Both the position numbers and the translations under genes were made by a program. Below are positions 53,929 to 63,438 of a stretch of 64,000 nucleotides of DNA, piece after piece (positions within the stretch are counted from its first letter, which is position 1; the number at the start of each line of letters is the position of its first letter). The DNA lies in contig NZ_JAJSSH010000006.1 of assembly GCF_021403115.1 (NCBI RefSeq), positions 179,677 to 243,676 of the forward strand, read 5' to 3'. Source of the DNA: Sphingobium sufflavum (GTDB lineage Bacteria > Pseudomonadota > Alphaproteobacteria > Sphingomonadales > Sphingomonadaceae). Below the pieces are notes generated by a model, which was given only the letters and a program-made list of their open reading frames with translations, did no database searches and was not told the origin of the DNA.

Positions 53929-55134
53929 GTGCGCGGCATCGATGCTGCCCGGACACGGTTGGCCGTGTTGAAGATGATCCGCCGCGCGGGACCGATCTCG
54001 CGCGTCGAACTGGCGCGCGTCACCAATCTGGGCGGCGCGACCATCACCAAGGTGACGAGCGACATGGTCGCCCGCAACCTCCTGCTGGAGGAACGCAGGC
54101 CCCTGAAAAGCCTGGGGCGCCCCCATGTGCTGTTGTCGATCAACCCGCGCAGCGCCGCGGTGATCGGCGTTTACGTGGGACATAAAGGCGGGCTGGAGGT
54201 CAGCCTCGTCGATCTGGGCGGCAACCTGCTGGTCCACCACAGCTACGAACTGGAGCACTATAGCCGGATCGCGGACCTGACGCACAAGATCGCCGTGCAC
54301 CTGCGCCATTTCATCGCTGTACGACCCGCCCATAGCCCGGAGATCGTATCGATCGCGCTCGCCCTGCCCGGCACCATCGAAAGCCCTGACGGCATCGTCC
54401 ACTGGGTTCCCACCATGGAACAGACCATCACACCGGTCGGGGCCATGCTCTCCGGCCTGCTCGATCTTCCCGTCACGGTGGAAAATGACGTGGAATGTCT
54501 GGCGCGGGCGGAAAACTGGTTCGGCGACGACTCGCTTGATGACTTCACCATCGTCGAGGTGGGGACCAATCTGGGCGCGGCGGATTATGTCGACGGTGTC
54601 ACCCGCTATGGCGCGAACGGCTTCAGCGCCGAATTCGCGCATGTGAAGGCGCAGACAGGGGACGGAGCGCGCGCCTGCTTCTGCGGCGGCAGGGGCTGCC
54701 TGACCAGCTATGCCTCCACAGGCGGCATTTTGCGGACAGGCCAGTCCGACCCGGACAGGCTCAATCTCGACCTTGGGCAGATCGAAACTGCGTTCCTCGC
54801 CCTGACCGCTGCTGCGGCAGAGGGCGAGGCGGACGCACTGGCGGCGTTCGACAAGGCTGGCCGGTATCTCGGCGTCGCCCTCTCCAACCTCATCAACATG
54901 CGCGATCCGGGGATCGTCCTGATCCGCTGCATTACGCCGGAAGTCGCGGACCTGCTGAAGGGGCCGCTGATGGAAACGCTGCAAGAGCATTGCCTGTCCA
55001 CCATCCTGTCGCGCACGACCATCGACGTGGGCGTCGCGATGGAGGGATGGCGCTGGCGCGGCGCCGCCGCGCTGGCGCTGGAGCAGACCTATCTGGGCGG
55101 CGGCATCCAGCCGGGCGGCGCGCAGGCCAGTTGA
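53929..55134 (+). CDS. ROK-family transcriptional regulator
   Basis: 401 residues from GTG 53929 with aaggaga upstream. The N-terminal winged HTH (RAGPISRVELARVTNLGGAT then ITKVTSDMVARNLLLEERRP) is followed by a ROK sugar-kinase-like fold with VENDVECLARAENWFGDDSL, EVGTNLGAADYVDGVTRYGA and the zinc-type motif CFCGGRGCLTSYAS. The usual DG of the ATP-binding loop is not conserved, as expected of a regulator such as NagC or XylR. It probably binds a sugar and controls the divergent TonB receptor and nearby genes. Confidence 0.9.
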   Translation: MRGIDAARTRLAVLKMIRRAGPISRVELARVTNLGGATITKVTSDMVARNLLLEERRPLKSLGRPHVLLSINPRSAAVIGVYVGHKGGLEVSLVDLGGNLLVHHSYELEHYSRIADLTHKIAVHLRHFIAVRPAHSPEIVSIALALPGTIESPDGIVHWVPTMEQTITPVGAMLSGLLDLPVTVENDVECLARAENWFGDDSLDDFTIVEVGTNLGAADYVDGVTRYGANGFSAEFAHVKAQTGDGARACFCGGRGCLTSYASTGGILRTGQSDPDRLNLDLGQIETAFLALTAAAAEGEADALAAFDKAGRYLGVALSNLINMRDPGIVLIRCITPEVADLLKGPLMETLQEHCLSTILSRTTIDVGVAMEGWRWRGAAALALEQTYLGGGIQPGGAQAS

Positions 55135-55144
55135 GCGCGCGGCC

Positions 55145-56194
55145 TTACGCCTTGCGGAAAGCCGCGCCCAATGCATCGACCAACCGGGCGCGAAACCGCT
55201 TCGCCAACCCGGTCTCGCTCGCGAAAATATCGAATCCGTGGAAAGCCCCCGGCACGACATTCAGTTCGACCGGAATGCCCGCGTCGATCAGCCGCTGCGC
55301 ATAGGCGATGTTCTCATTCACGAAAATATCGATGGATCCGACCGCGATATAGGTGGGAGGCAGGCCGCTGACGTCCGTAATGCGGGCGGGTACGCTGCCC
55401 TTTGGCAAGACCGATGAACCGGCGGGGACGCCCAGCAGCGCGGTCCAGCCCTGCGCATTATTGGCCGGTGTCCAGCTGACCACGTCGATATAGGGCGGCG
55501 GCATCCATCCGTTGGAGCCGGTTCGGTCGTCGATCATCGGATAGATCAACGCCTGAAAGGCCAGCGTCACCTCGCCCCGGTCGCGCGCCGCGATCGCCAG
55601 CATCGCCGCATGGCCACCCCCGGCGCTTTCGCCCAGCACGGCGATCCGCGACCTGTCGATGCCGAGGTCGGACGCCTGCCCATGCATCCACAGCAGCGCG
55701 GCATAATTATCCTCCAGCGCGCCGGGAAAGCGGGTCGCCGGTGCAAGCCGATAGTCGACGGTCACGATCACGCAATCCATCGCATCGGCTATGGCCTGGA
55801 GCGATCCCATGGAAATCATCGGACTGCCGCCGGTATAGCCCCCGCCATGGATGTGCAGGATGGCGGGGCGAGAGGTGCCCGCCCTTGCGCCATGGACCAG
55901 GATGCCGACATCGGGCGCGCCGCCCCGGCCGGCAATCTTGCGCGGCATCCAGTCCGGCCCCATGCGCGGGATGGCCATGCCCGGCGGAGCGGGAGACGCG
56001 CCGGGCTTGCCGGCGTTGCTGGTCCATTGGCGCAGGCCCAGCCATGCCGGCCGCAGTTCGGGATTCACATATTGAATGGGATCCGCCAGCGCCGCGCCGG
56101 GCGACCGTGTCGCCGCCGCCCGCGACGGCGCAAGGGTCACGCCCGCCGCCATGATCCCCAGCGTCGCAATATCGCGCCGTGTGAAATCCACCAT
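55145..56194 (-). CDS. Exported alpha/beta hydrolase, HSL type
   Basis: 349 residues. The N-terminus DFTRRDIATLGIMAAGVTLA is a Tat signal. HGGGYTGGS, VDYRLAPATRFPGALEDNYA, GESAGGGHAA, GSIDIFVNENIAYA and AFHGFD give the HSL layout and a full Ser-Asp-His triad. It should cleave an ester in the periplasm. The gene ends 11 bp from the convergent ROK gene and is divergent from the tannase at 56295, so all three may share a substrate theme. Confidence 0.9.
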   Translation of the reverse strand: MVDFTRRDIATLGIMAAGVTLAPSRAAATRSPGAALADPIQYVNPELRPAWLGLRQWTSNAGKPGASPAPPGMAIPRMGPDWMPRKIAGRGGAPDVGILVHGARAGTSRPAILHIHGGGYTGGSPMISMGSLQAIADAMDCVIVTVDYRLAPATRFPGALEDNYAALLWMHGQASDLGIDRSRIAVLGESAGGGHAAMLAIAARDRGEVTLAFQALIYPMIDDRTGSNGWMPPPYIDVVSWTPANNAQGWTALLGVPAGSSVLPKGSVPARITDVSGLPPTYIAVGSIDIFVNENIAYAQRLIDAGIPVELNVVPGAFHGFDIFASETGLAKRFRARLVDALGAAFRKA

Positions 56195-56294
56195 TCAGAT
56201 GCCCTCCTGTTCGTCGTTGCAATGCCACTTGTACCCGGCGCAAGGTCATCGTAAACACTAATTTCGAATGACGAAATAATATGAGGGGGGATGG

Positions 56295-57971
56295 ATGAGG
56301 CGCTTTCTGGCGGCTGGACGCATTAGTCTGGCTATGGCGGCCTGCGCCGCTGGTCATGGCACAGGCTGGGCGGCGGACGATGGTGCAAAGCCGCCGCCAT
56401 CGCAGTCCCTGTCCGCCCCGACGGCGCAGGACTGCGACCGTCTGGGGTCGCTCAAACTCCCTGATGTCGAGATCAGCGTGGCCACCAGCCTGCCGGATCG
56501 CGCCCGCGTGCCGGCCGCCGGTCTCACCTCCATGTATGGCAAGGCGGCTGTCGTCGCGACCAATGTGCCCGCTTTCTGCCGGGTGGTGGGGCATATCCGG
56601 CCGACGAAGGACTCCGATATCGGGTTCGAGCTGTGGATGCCATTGCAGGGCTGGGATGGCCGCCTGCATGGCATCGGCATCGGCGGTTTCGCGGGTGGCA
56701 TCGACTATTTCACCCTGAGCGGCGCGATCAGGACCGGACAGGCGGCTCTGGCGACGGACACCGGCCATAGCGGCACCATGTCCGAAAGCGGCTGGGCCAA
56801 GGGGCATCCCGAAAAGGTCCGGGACTATGGCTGGCGGGCCGTCCACCTCTCCACCGTTGCGGCCAAGGCGATCATCGCCGCCATATATGGGCGCGGGCCG
56901 GACAAATCCTATTTCGTCGGCTGCTCCGGTGGCGGTCGGCAGGGCCTGATGGAGGCCGCCCGCTTCCCCGATGATTATGACGGCATACTGTCCGGCGCGC
57001 CCGCAGCGATCTGGACCGACCTCGCCATTGCCATGACCAGCGCGATGCAGGCGCAGGATGCGCCCGGCGCGGCGATCCGGCGCGACCAGACGCGCCTGTT
57101 GCAGGAGGAGGTGCTGCGCCAGTGCGACGGCAACGACGGGCAGAGGGACGGCCTGATCGCCGACCCCCGCCTGTGCCGGTTCGATGCATCGCGCCTCGCC
57201 TGCAGCACCTCTTCGTCGGCGCAATGCTTCTCCCCGCCACAGATTGCCGCGCTCAACCGCATCCATGCCGGCGCGCGCGACAGCAAGGGTCGCCAGTTGG
57301 CGGGCGGCTATCTCCCCTCCGGCTCCGAACTCGGCACGCCTGCGCCGGTTTTCGGATGGGACAGCTATCTGTTGCGTGGTCCCAATGGCCGCTCGGAGGG
57401 TGAAGGGCTGGCATCCGGCCTGATGGACAATTTCATCCAGACCCCCTTTCCATCCCTGACAACCTTCGACTTCGACAAGGATCCGGCGCGGTTGAAGGCG
57501 GCTCTCGCGGCCGATCTCGACGCCCCGGCCGACCTGCGCCGTTTCTTTGCACGCGGGGGCAAGCTGATCCTGTGGCATGGCTGGGCCGACGCGGCGATCC
57601 CGCCGGAGGCGACGCTGCGCTATCATGCCGCGGTGGCGCGTCAGTCCGGCAAGCGGGCGCAGGACAGCACGCGCCTCTTCATGGTGCCCGGCGTCCAGCA
57701 TTGCGCGGGCGGCCTCGGCCCCAGCGCCTTTGGACAGGCGGGCGCACCCAAGCCGGAGGAAACCCCCGACCGCAACATGGTCGCCGCGCTTCAGGCATGG
57801 GTCGAGGGGAAGGCGGCCGCGCCCGAATCCCTCGTCGCCACGCGCAGCCAGGCGATCCTGATGGGCGGAGCCGCTGCACAGCCGCAGCGACTGCTGTGCG
57901 CCCTGCCCCGGCGCGCCGTCCTGCAACCCGGCGGCGACCCCGACAAGGCGGCAAGCTATCGCTGCCAGTGA
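56295..57971 (+). CDS. Tannase/feruloyl-esterase family protein 1
   Basis: 558 residues from ATG 56295 after gagggggga. A signal peptide (SLAMAACAAGHGTGWAADD) precedes the tannase fold. The nucleophile motif GCSGGGRQG, Asp in LWHGWADAAIPP and His in GVQHC form the Cys-Ser / Asp / His-Cys arrangement of tannases, where the two Cys next to the catalytic residues form a disulfide. More Cys residues (DPRLCRFDASRLACST) fit the Ca-binding lid region. It should release gallate or ferulate-type acids from plant esters in the periplasm. It is paralogous to 61040, with the same order of motifs. Confidence 0.92.
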   Translation: MRRFLAAGRISLAMAACAAGHGTGWAADDGAKPPPSQSLSAPTAQDCDRLGSLKLPDVEISVATSLPDRARVPAAGLTSMYGKAAVVATNVPAFCRVVGHIRPTKDSDIGFELWMPLQGWDGRLHGIGIGGFAGGIDYFTLSGAIRTGQAALATDTGHSGTMSESGWAKGHPEKVRDYGWRAVHLSTVAAKAIIAAIYGRGPDKSYFVGCSGGGRQGLMEAARFPDDYDGILSGAPAAIWTDLAIAMTSAMQAQDAPGAAIRRDQTRLLQEEVLRQCDGNDGQRDGLIADPRLCRFDASRLACSTSSSAQCFSPPQIAALNRIHAGARDSKGRQLAGGYLPSGSELGTPAPVFGWDSYLLRGPNGRSEGEGLASGLMDNFIQTPFPSLTTFDFDKDPARLKAALAADLDAPADLRRFFARGGKLILWHGWADAAIPPEATLRYHAAVARQSGKRAQDSTRLFMVPGVQHCAGGLGPSAFGQAGAPKPEETPDRNMVAALQAWVEGKAAAPESLVATRSQAILMGGAAAQPQRLLCALPRRAVLQPGGDPDKAASYRCQ

Positions 57972-58035
57972 CGCGATGCGTCACGCCGCCCTCACCCGAC
58001 CTGCCCGTTCTTTCCTTCTTGAGAGAAGACATGCC

Positions 58036-59007
58036 ATGATGACACGCACCCTGCCCCCCGTCGCCCTGATGCTCTCCGCCCTGATGGTCGCCGCTACGGC
58101 GCCATCCTTTGCCCAGACGCCGGATGTCCCGCCGGACGTGATGAAGCAGCTTGGCAAACCCCCGGAAGTCATCACCGCCCCGCCGGAACCCGACGCCATT
58201 CCGCTCTATGGCGCACGCACGCCGGGCAATGCGAAGACCGAGAACTGGTCGCGCGAGGGCGAGAATGTCGTGGTCCGCAACGTCACCCGCCCGACCCTCG
58301 CGCCGGTGCTGCCCGATCCGGCCAAGGCGACCGGCGCGGCGGTGATCGTCGCGCCCGGCGGCGGCTTCACCGCCCTCTCGACCGAGACGGAGGGCTATCA
58401 GGTCGCCCGCGCGCTGGCCGACCGGGGGATTGCGGCGTTCGTCCTGAAATATCGGCTGGTGGCCACGCCCGCCGATGAGATCGAAGCGCGCATGTTCGGC
58501 GTCCGACGTCTGATCGCCGCTCTCGCCAATCCCGCCAGCGGTGCGGAGGCGTTGAGGAACAAGGAATCGACCGAGGATGGTCTGGCCGCGCTCAAGATGG
58601 TGCGGAGCAACGCCGCCAAATGGGGGATCGACCCGGCGCGCGTCGGCATGATCGGCTTCTCGGCGGGGGCGATGACGTCCCTCGCCGCCGGGCTGACGCC
58701 GGAGGCCACGGATCGTCCCGCCTTCATCGGCTATATCTACGGGCCGCAGATTGCCGTGCCGGTCCCGGCCAACGCTCCCGCGCTGTTCGACGCCATTGCG
58801 GTGGACGATGTGGTCTTCCCCACCATGGGCTTTCCGATCGTGGAGGGCTGGCTCAAGGCCAAGCGGCCCGTGGAGCTCCATGCCTATGGGCGTGGCAACC
58901 ATGGCTTTGGCGTTGGCCGCAAGGGGACCACGCCGTCTCTGCTCATCAACGAGTTTGTCGCGTGGCTCTCCATGGAGGGTTTCCTGGGCGCCGCCGCCGC
59001 CAAGTAA
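58036..59007 (+). CDS. Exported alpha/beta hydrolase, xylan-esterase-like
   Basis: 323 residues from ATG 58036 (58039 is equal). Signal peptide VALMLSALMVAATAPSFAQ. Oxyanion loop APGGGFTALSTETEG, nucleophile GFSAGAMTS and His in GRGNHGFGVGRKG. The layout is that of esterases found near xylan and pectin genes (BD-FAE-like). It lies 64 bp after the tannase on the same strand and is probably co-transcribed. Acetyl or aromatic ester cleavage is likely; the exact bond is unknown. Transcription ends at the strong hairpin at 59068. Confidence 0.85.
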   Translation: MMTRTLPPVALMLSALMVAATAPSFAQTPDVPPDVMKQLGKPPEVITAPPEPDAIPLYGARTPGNAKTENWSREGENVVVRNVTRPTLAPVLPDPAKATGAAVIVAPGGGFTALSTETEGYQVARALADRGIAAFVLKYRLVATPADEIEARMFGVRRLIAALANPASGAEALRNKESTEDGLAALKMVRSNAAKWGIDPARVGMIGFSAGAMTSLAAGLTPEATDRPAFIGYIYGPQIAVPVPANAPALFDAIAVDDVVFPTMGFPIVEGWLKAKRPVELHAYGRGNHGFGVGRKGTTPSLLINEFVAWLSMEGFLGAAAAK

Positions 59008-59008
59008 C

Positions 59009-59046
59009 AAAAAAAGCGAGTGCCCGCCCATGGGGGAAGCACTCGC
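59009..59046 (-). terminator. Minus-strand terminator in a convergent gap
   Basis: GCGAGTGC (59016-59023) pairs with GCACTCGC (59039-59046). On the minus strand seven T follow (59015-59009). It ends the transcript of the tannase-family gene at 59107. That transcript first passes through the hairpin at 59068-59100. Confidence 0.8.
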
Positions 59047-59067
59047 CATCCAAGCAACCGGGCATAA

Positions 59068-59107
59068 GGAAGGGGGCGGCCTGAACCACCGCCCCCTTCC
59101 CTTTTTT
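59068..59107 (+). terminator. Plus-strand terminator in a convergent gap
   Basis: GGAAGGGGGCGG (59068-59079) pairs perfectly with CCGCCCCCTTCC (59089-59100), a 12-bp stem with a 9-base loop, followed by a C and six T (59102-59107). It ends the esterase operon 56295-59007. Its last T is the first base (on the plus strand) of the opposing gene's stop codon. Confidence 0.88.
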
Positions 59108-60975
59108 CAGTCGATCACGCCGGCCTGCCGCCCGCTTTCACCGACCTTCAGCATGGCGGTGTCGCCGCTCTTGCAGGACCAGTTCGTCGCATCCTTGACG
59201 TCGCCCGTCCCCTTGTAGCGGGCCATCTGCGGGAAGGCGCACAGCGGCATCGTCCGCAGCGCGGGCTTCGACCAGTCGACCTTGCCCGCAATGACATTGC
59301 TGACCTTCGGGTCGAGCTGGCGGGCGAGCAGGGCGTTGGGGGCCGTGCCCCGCTCGACCCAGCCCTCCAGCGCGCCGATGGCGTCGAAATTGGTCGGCCC
59401 CACGCCCGACATGCCGCAATGGCCCGTACCGGGCAGGGTGAACAGCCGCGCCGTGCGCTGCACCTTGCCATAGCCGCCATGCAATGCCGCCAGACGCTTG
59501 TAGAAGTTGATCGACATATAGGGCGTCAGCACCTGATCGCCCAGATTATGATAGAGGATCAGCTTGGTGCGGGAGCGGAGCAGTCCGGCCATGTCCGCCG
59601 CCGTCGGGCTGCCGCTGCCCAGCACCGCGCGGGACAGGGCAACCTCCCGCTCCGGCACGAGAGCATGGAAACCGTCGAGGCCACTGCCACCCCCCGCGCC
59701 ATAGGCAAAGATGGCGCGCAGGCGGAAGGACGGGTCATTGCGATGGGCCAGCGTGCTGATGACCCCATCGGCCAGCCCCCAATAGCCGGACGTCGGATCC
59801 TCCGCCCCCCAGGGCACGGGATTGGCGAGGTCGTCGGGCCGCCTGACCGGCGCGAACACGGATGTCGGCTCGCTGACCGTATAGCCGGGCTGGACCAGCC
59901 GCCCCCGCTCATCCGTTGCGGCGGAGAGGAAGGCCGAGACGCTTTCCCGCTGCGCCTTGGTGAAGCATTGGCCGGCATTGCTGCCGTCGCACAGCGGCAG
60001 GTCGCGCTCCGCCCTGAAATTGCAGGCGGCGGGATTCTGGATCAGCCCGTCGGTGACGCCGTCGAGGGGGTCGCATTGCCGCTTCACCGTCCGGTCGACC
60101 AGATCCATCAACTGCTGCGTGATATTCGCGTCGGCCGATCGCAGGGCGGCGACTGTCGCGCCGCCCACCTGAAAACCGATCCCGGCCAGATCGATGGCAG
60201 GCGACCCCGCGATGATGCCGTCAAACTCCTCCGGGAAGCGCGCCGCCGCGACCATCGCCTCTCGCCCACCCTGCGAGCAGCCGTTGAAATAGGATTTGGT
60301 GATCCGCGCCGGTGCGCCGGTCGCCTTGGCGTAAAAGGCGCTGGTGAACGCCTTGCCCATGCGCGCCATCACCTGATCGGCGCGATAGAGGAAGTCGGTC
60401 AGGCCCTCCTCGTCGATCTGCCCCGCGCCCCTGACCGCCCAGTTCATGCTGAGCGCCGCGCCCTTGGCGATATGGCCCAGATCATTGCCGAAGGTCGCAT
60501 AGCCCTTCTCCACCAACTGCCCCGGATAGCCCTGCGCGGTGATGGTGATGGGCGGTGCGACCGGATTGTTCATCAACAGCACGCCGCACGCGCCCGAACA
60601 GCCCAGTTGCAGATATTTGCCGTTCCAGTTCATCGGCATGGTCGCCAGGAAATTGGCGGTCTTGCCAGTCTGCGGGTTCGTCTCATAGCTGCCGCTGATC
60701 TGGCAATAGGCGGGCAACCTGTCGGTCGCCGCGACGAAATTCACGCCACCGGGCAGCTTCGGGCCATTGGGTATCTCCTTGACGACGACCTTGGTGGACA
60801 GGATCGCTACCGCCGCCTGCACCGCATCGGTGCGGCACATGCCCGCAATGTCGATGGGCGCGACGGCGGCGACCGGTCCCTTCACCGCCTTGTCCGTGGT
60901 GCACCCTGCTAGCCCCGCCAATGCGACCGTTACACCCACCCACTGGCTTGCCCGCCGCTGCTTCACGTTCCGCAT
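59107..60975 (-). CDS. Tannase/feruloyl-esterase family lipoprotein
   Basis: 622 residues from ATG 60975, with agaggg upstream; longer starts at 61023-60993 lack an RBS. A lipobox (VALAGLAGCTTD) predicts a lipoprotein. Nucleophile motif FNGCSQGGREAM, Asp in LYHNLGDQVLTPY and His in GTGHCGMSG match the family. It differs from the other two in length and sequence, with CSGACGVLLMNNPVAPP near residue 150 and many Cys. Substrate may be a feruloylated or galloylated saccharide, or a terephthalate-type diester as in MHETase relatives. It lies 65 bp downstream of the gene at 61040 on the same strand. Confidence 0.9.
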   Translation of the reverse strand: MRNVKQRRASQWVGVTVALAGLAGCTTDKAVKGPVAAVAPIDIAGMCRTDAVQAAVAILSTKVVVKEIPNGPKLPGGVNFVAATDRLPAYCQISGSYETNPQTGKTANFLATMPMNWNGKYLQLGCSGACGVLLMNNPVAPPITITAQGYPGQLVEKGYATFGNDLGHIAKGAALSMNWAVRGAGQIDEEGLTDFLYRADQVMARMGKAFTSAFYAKATGAPARITKSYFNGCSQGGREAMVAAARFPEEFDGIIAGSPAIDLAGIGFQVGGATVAALRSADANITQQLMDLVDRTVKRQCDPLDGVTDGLIQNPAACNFRAERDLPLCDGSNAGQCFTKAQRESVSAFLSAATDERGRLVQPGYTVSEPTSVFAPVRRPDDLANPVPWGAEDPTSGYWGLADGVISTLAHRNDPSFRLRAIFAYGAGGGSGLDGFHALVPEREVALSRAVLGSGSPTAADMAGLLRSRTKLILYHNLGDQVLTPYMSINFYKRLAALHGGYGKVQRTARLFTLPGTGHCGMSGVGPTNFDAIGALEGWVERGTAPNALLARQLDPKVSNVIAGKVDWSKPALRTMPLCAFPQMARYKGTGDVKDATNWSCKSGDTAMLKVGESGRQAGVID

Positions 60976-61039
60976 GATCGTCCCTCTCGCCATTTTCTGC
61001 ATTTCGGTTCCCGATGCGCCCATCGCGGGGGCGCCGCCG

Positions 61040-62728
61040 TCAGCGACCCTTGGCCGCGCCTTCGCAACGATAGCTGGTCGCCTTGTCGGGATCCGCGCCT
61101 TCGTTCAGCACCGCCTTGGCCGGATAGGCGCAGAGCAGCCGCTGCTTTTCCGGTCCCGTGGCGGGCCTGCCCGGCATCGCCATGCCCAGGCGACCGACGA
61201 GCGTTTGCGGCGCGCGCTCCTTTTCCACCCAGTCGATCAGCGCCGTCGTGATGTTGCGTTCGGCGGTATCCTCCTTCGGCGGCGCACCGATCTGCCCAAA
61301 GGTCGCGGCGCCGGGACCACCGAAACAATGCTGGACGCCCGGCATCATGAACAGGCGCATCTGCGTCTTTGCCTTGGGGCCGGATGCCTTCAGCACCTGC
61401 TCATGGAAGCTCAGCGTATATTGCGGCGGAATGGTCGCATCGGCCCAGCCATGCCACATCACCAGCTTGCCACCCCGCGCGAAGAAACGCGTCAGGTTGG
61501 GGTTGGGATCGACTTCGGCGGACAACGCGGCGGTGACGCGGGCAGGATCCCTGTTGAAATCAAAGTCATCGTCGCTGGCGATCGGCTGCGGGGGCAGGTT
61601 CAGCATGACGTCGGGAAAGGCGCTCTGGATCGGCACGTTGGCGCGCCCCTTTGCGATCGCCCCTTCCCAGCCGAAGAACGGGACCGGGATGCCCGTTTCC
61701 GCGCCGGTCGCGGGGAAGCCATAGGCAATCCGCCGTCCCGTGGCGTCCACCGGACCGGCATGGATTTTCTTCAGGGCGTCGATCTGCGGCGGGCTGAAGC
61801 ATTGCGCGGACGCATTGGTACCGCAGGCGATTTTTGCCGTGTCGAAGCGGCACAGCCGGGGATCGTCGACCAGCCCGTCCTTGCGCCCGTCGATGCCATC
61901 GCACTGGGCCAGCACTTCCTGTTGCAGCAGCTTGACCTGATCGGGGCGGATCGCCGCGCCCGACGCCTTCTGCACCTGCGCCAGCCAGATATGCGCCATG
62001 ATGAGGCTGGTCGCCTTCGACGCTGGCGCGCCCGCCAATATCCCGTCATAATCGTCCGGGAAGCGCGATGCCTCCATCAGGCCCATGCGCCCGCCATTGG
62101 AGCAGCTCGCGAAATAGGCTTGGGCCGCGTCCCGGCCATAGAAGTTGCGGATCAGTTGCTTCGCCGCCACGGTCGTCAGGTGCATGGCGCGCCAGCCATA
62201 ATCGCGCACCCGTTCAGGGTGGCCCTTCGCCCATCCGCTGTCGGTCGGAATCCCGCTATGCCCTGTATCGGTGGCCGCGCCGACCATCCCCGCCTGCACG
62301 GTGGAGGCCAGGTCGATATAGGAAATGGACCCCGCCAGACCGCCATTGCCCACGCCCATCAGGCGGCCGCTCCATTCGCTGGCCGTGGGGAGCCAGACCT
62401 CGAGACGAATGTCCGACCCCGCTTCGGGATGGATGCTGCCGGTGACACGGCAAAAGCCGGGCAGGCCGGAGATCGCCGCACCCCCGCCGGGCTGGCCCGT
62501 CATGCTGGGCATCGTCGCGCCCTCGACCGGCGCCCTTGCAATCTGGGTGCGGGCGCTGGTGATCGTGACCTGATCGAGATGCAGGCTGGCGAGCTGGCCA
62601 CAGGCGTCCTCGCCCACCACCGGCGCGGCCGCCGCTTGCGATGGAGAGACTTGGGCCAGCGTCGGGGACAGCGCGGAGCCGCCCAGCAGGGCGATAGCCA
62701 GAACAGCGGTTTTATGATGGGAAATCAT
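61040..62728 (-). CDS. Tannase/feruloyl-esterase family protein 2
   Basis: 562 residues from ATG 62728; earlier in-frame starts precede the signal peptide TAVLAIALLGGSALSPTLAQ. Motifs FASCSNGGRMGLM, MWHGWADATIPP and GVQHCFGG are the Cys-Ser / Asp / His-Cys set of tannases. It shares long stretches with the protein at 56295 (GWAKGHPE-VRDYGWRA, RFPDDYDGIL-GAPA, QCFSPPQI), so the two arose by duplication. It follows a TetR regulator by 58 bp on the same strand, so it is probably in its operon together with 59107. Confidence 0.92.
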   Translation of the reverse strand: MISHHKTAVLAIALLGGSALSPTLAQVSPSQAAAAPVVGEDACGQLASLHLDQVTITSARTQIARAPVEGATMPSMTGQPGGGAAISGLPGFCRVTGSIHPEAGSDIRLEVWLPTASEWSGRLMGVGNGGLAGSISYIDLASTVQAGMVGAATDTGHSGIPTDSGWAKGHPERVRDYGWRAMHLTTVAAKQLIRNFYGRDAAQAYFASCSNGGRMGLMEASRFPDDYDGILAGAPASKATSLIMAHIWLAQVQKASGAAIRPDQVKLLQQEVLAQCDGIDGRKDGLVDDPRLCRFDTAKIACGTNASAQCFSPPQIDALKKIHAGPVDATGRRIAYGFPATGAETGIPVPFFGWEGAIAKGRANVPIQSAFPDVMLNLPPQPIASDDDFDFNRDPARVTAALSAEVDPNPNLTRFFARGGKLVMWHGWADATIPPQYTLSFHEQVLKASGPKAKTQMRLFMMPGVQHCFGGPGAATFGQIGAPPKEDTAERNITTALIDWVEKERAPQTLVGRLGMAMPGRPATGPEKQRLLCAYPAKAVLNEGADPDKATSYRCEGAAKGR

Positions 62729-62786
62729 GGGCTTTTCCTGATTATCTGACAGAGAAAATGAGGTTATCTGTGCGGCTCGCATCGCG

Positions 62787-63425
62787 TCAGTCTTCGGGCG
62801 GCGGTGTTGGCACATGCAGTGTTTCCATGTGCAGTTCCGGCACGATCCGGGCGAGGGCATGATCCCATGCGGCCAGAACGTCGAAATCCCGGCCCGCTCG
62901 CAACCATTGCAGGAAAAGACCGTCCATCATCGCGAGCAGTTCGCGCGCCACCAGCAACGGCGCATCGACATGGGGGCGCAGAATCCCGGTGTAAAAGTCC
63001 AGAACGGCAACCTCCCGCCGTGTCCACCACTCATGGGCCGGGTGGGCAGGGTCTAGGGATTCGGATTGCAGCCCGGCAACGAACAGGCATGTGTCGGGCT
63101 TGGCATGGGCGCGCACGGCGATGGTGCGCAATATGTGGAGCACCGCGGCCTTCGCCGCGTCACCCTGCAATTCCACCATGGCCGATTGGGCCAGCGGCTC
63201 CATGACGTCGATCTCGGCAAGTTGCAGGGAGTCGAGCACCGCCAGCAGAACGGCTTGTTTGGACGGGAAATAATGCAGCAGGCCGGGATTGGAGAGGCCG
63301 CAGCGCCGCCCCAGTTCCAGGATGGTGAAGCCATAATAGCCCCGTTCGCCGATCAGCCCGATCGCCTGTTCCAGAATCTGGCCACGCCGGACTGCAACAG
63401 CCTCCTCGTTGCGAACCCTGCCCAT
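62787..63425 (-). CDS. TetR-family transcriptional regulator
   Basis: 212 residues. ATG 63425 is preferred over 63431 because aagga then stands at the right distance. The N-terminal HTH reads RRGQILEQAIGLIGERGYYG then FTILELGRRCGLSNPGLLHY and FPSKQAVLLAVLD; the ligand-binding helical domain follows, ending HVPTPPPED. A 22-bp inverted repeat lies just upstream of the start. It is probably a repressor of itself and of the two tannase-family genes downstream, released by an aromatic acid or ester. That ligand is inferred from context only. Confidence 0.92.
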   Translation of the reverse strand: MGRVRNEEAVAVRRGQILEQAIGLIGERGYYGFTILELGRRCGLSNPGLLHYFPSKQAVLLAVLDSLQLAEIDVMEPLAQSAMVELQGDAAKAAVLHILRTIAVRAHAKPDTCLFVAGLQSESLDPAHPAHEWWTRREVAVLDFYTGILRPHVDAPLLVARELLAMMDGLFLQWLRAGRDFDVLAAWDHALARIVPELHMETLHVPTPPPED

Positions 63426-63438
63426 ACCCATCCTTTTT

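Noticed and set aside
55707..57926. A 739-codon minus-strand open frame across the hydrolase and tannase genes
   Set aside because: It is antisense to the tannase gene, which carries its full catalytic motif set, and spans an intergenic promoter. No motif or RBS supports it. Similar long shadows at 46964-48895, 26160-28226 and 6670-8322 were rejected for the same reason.
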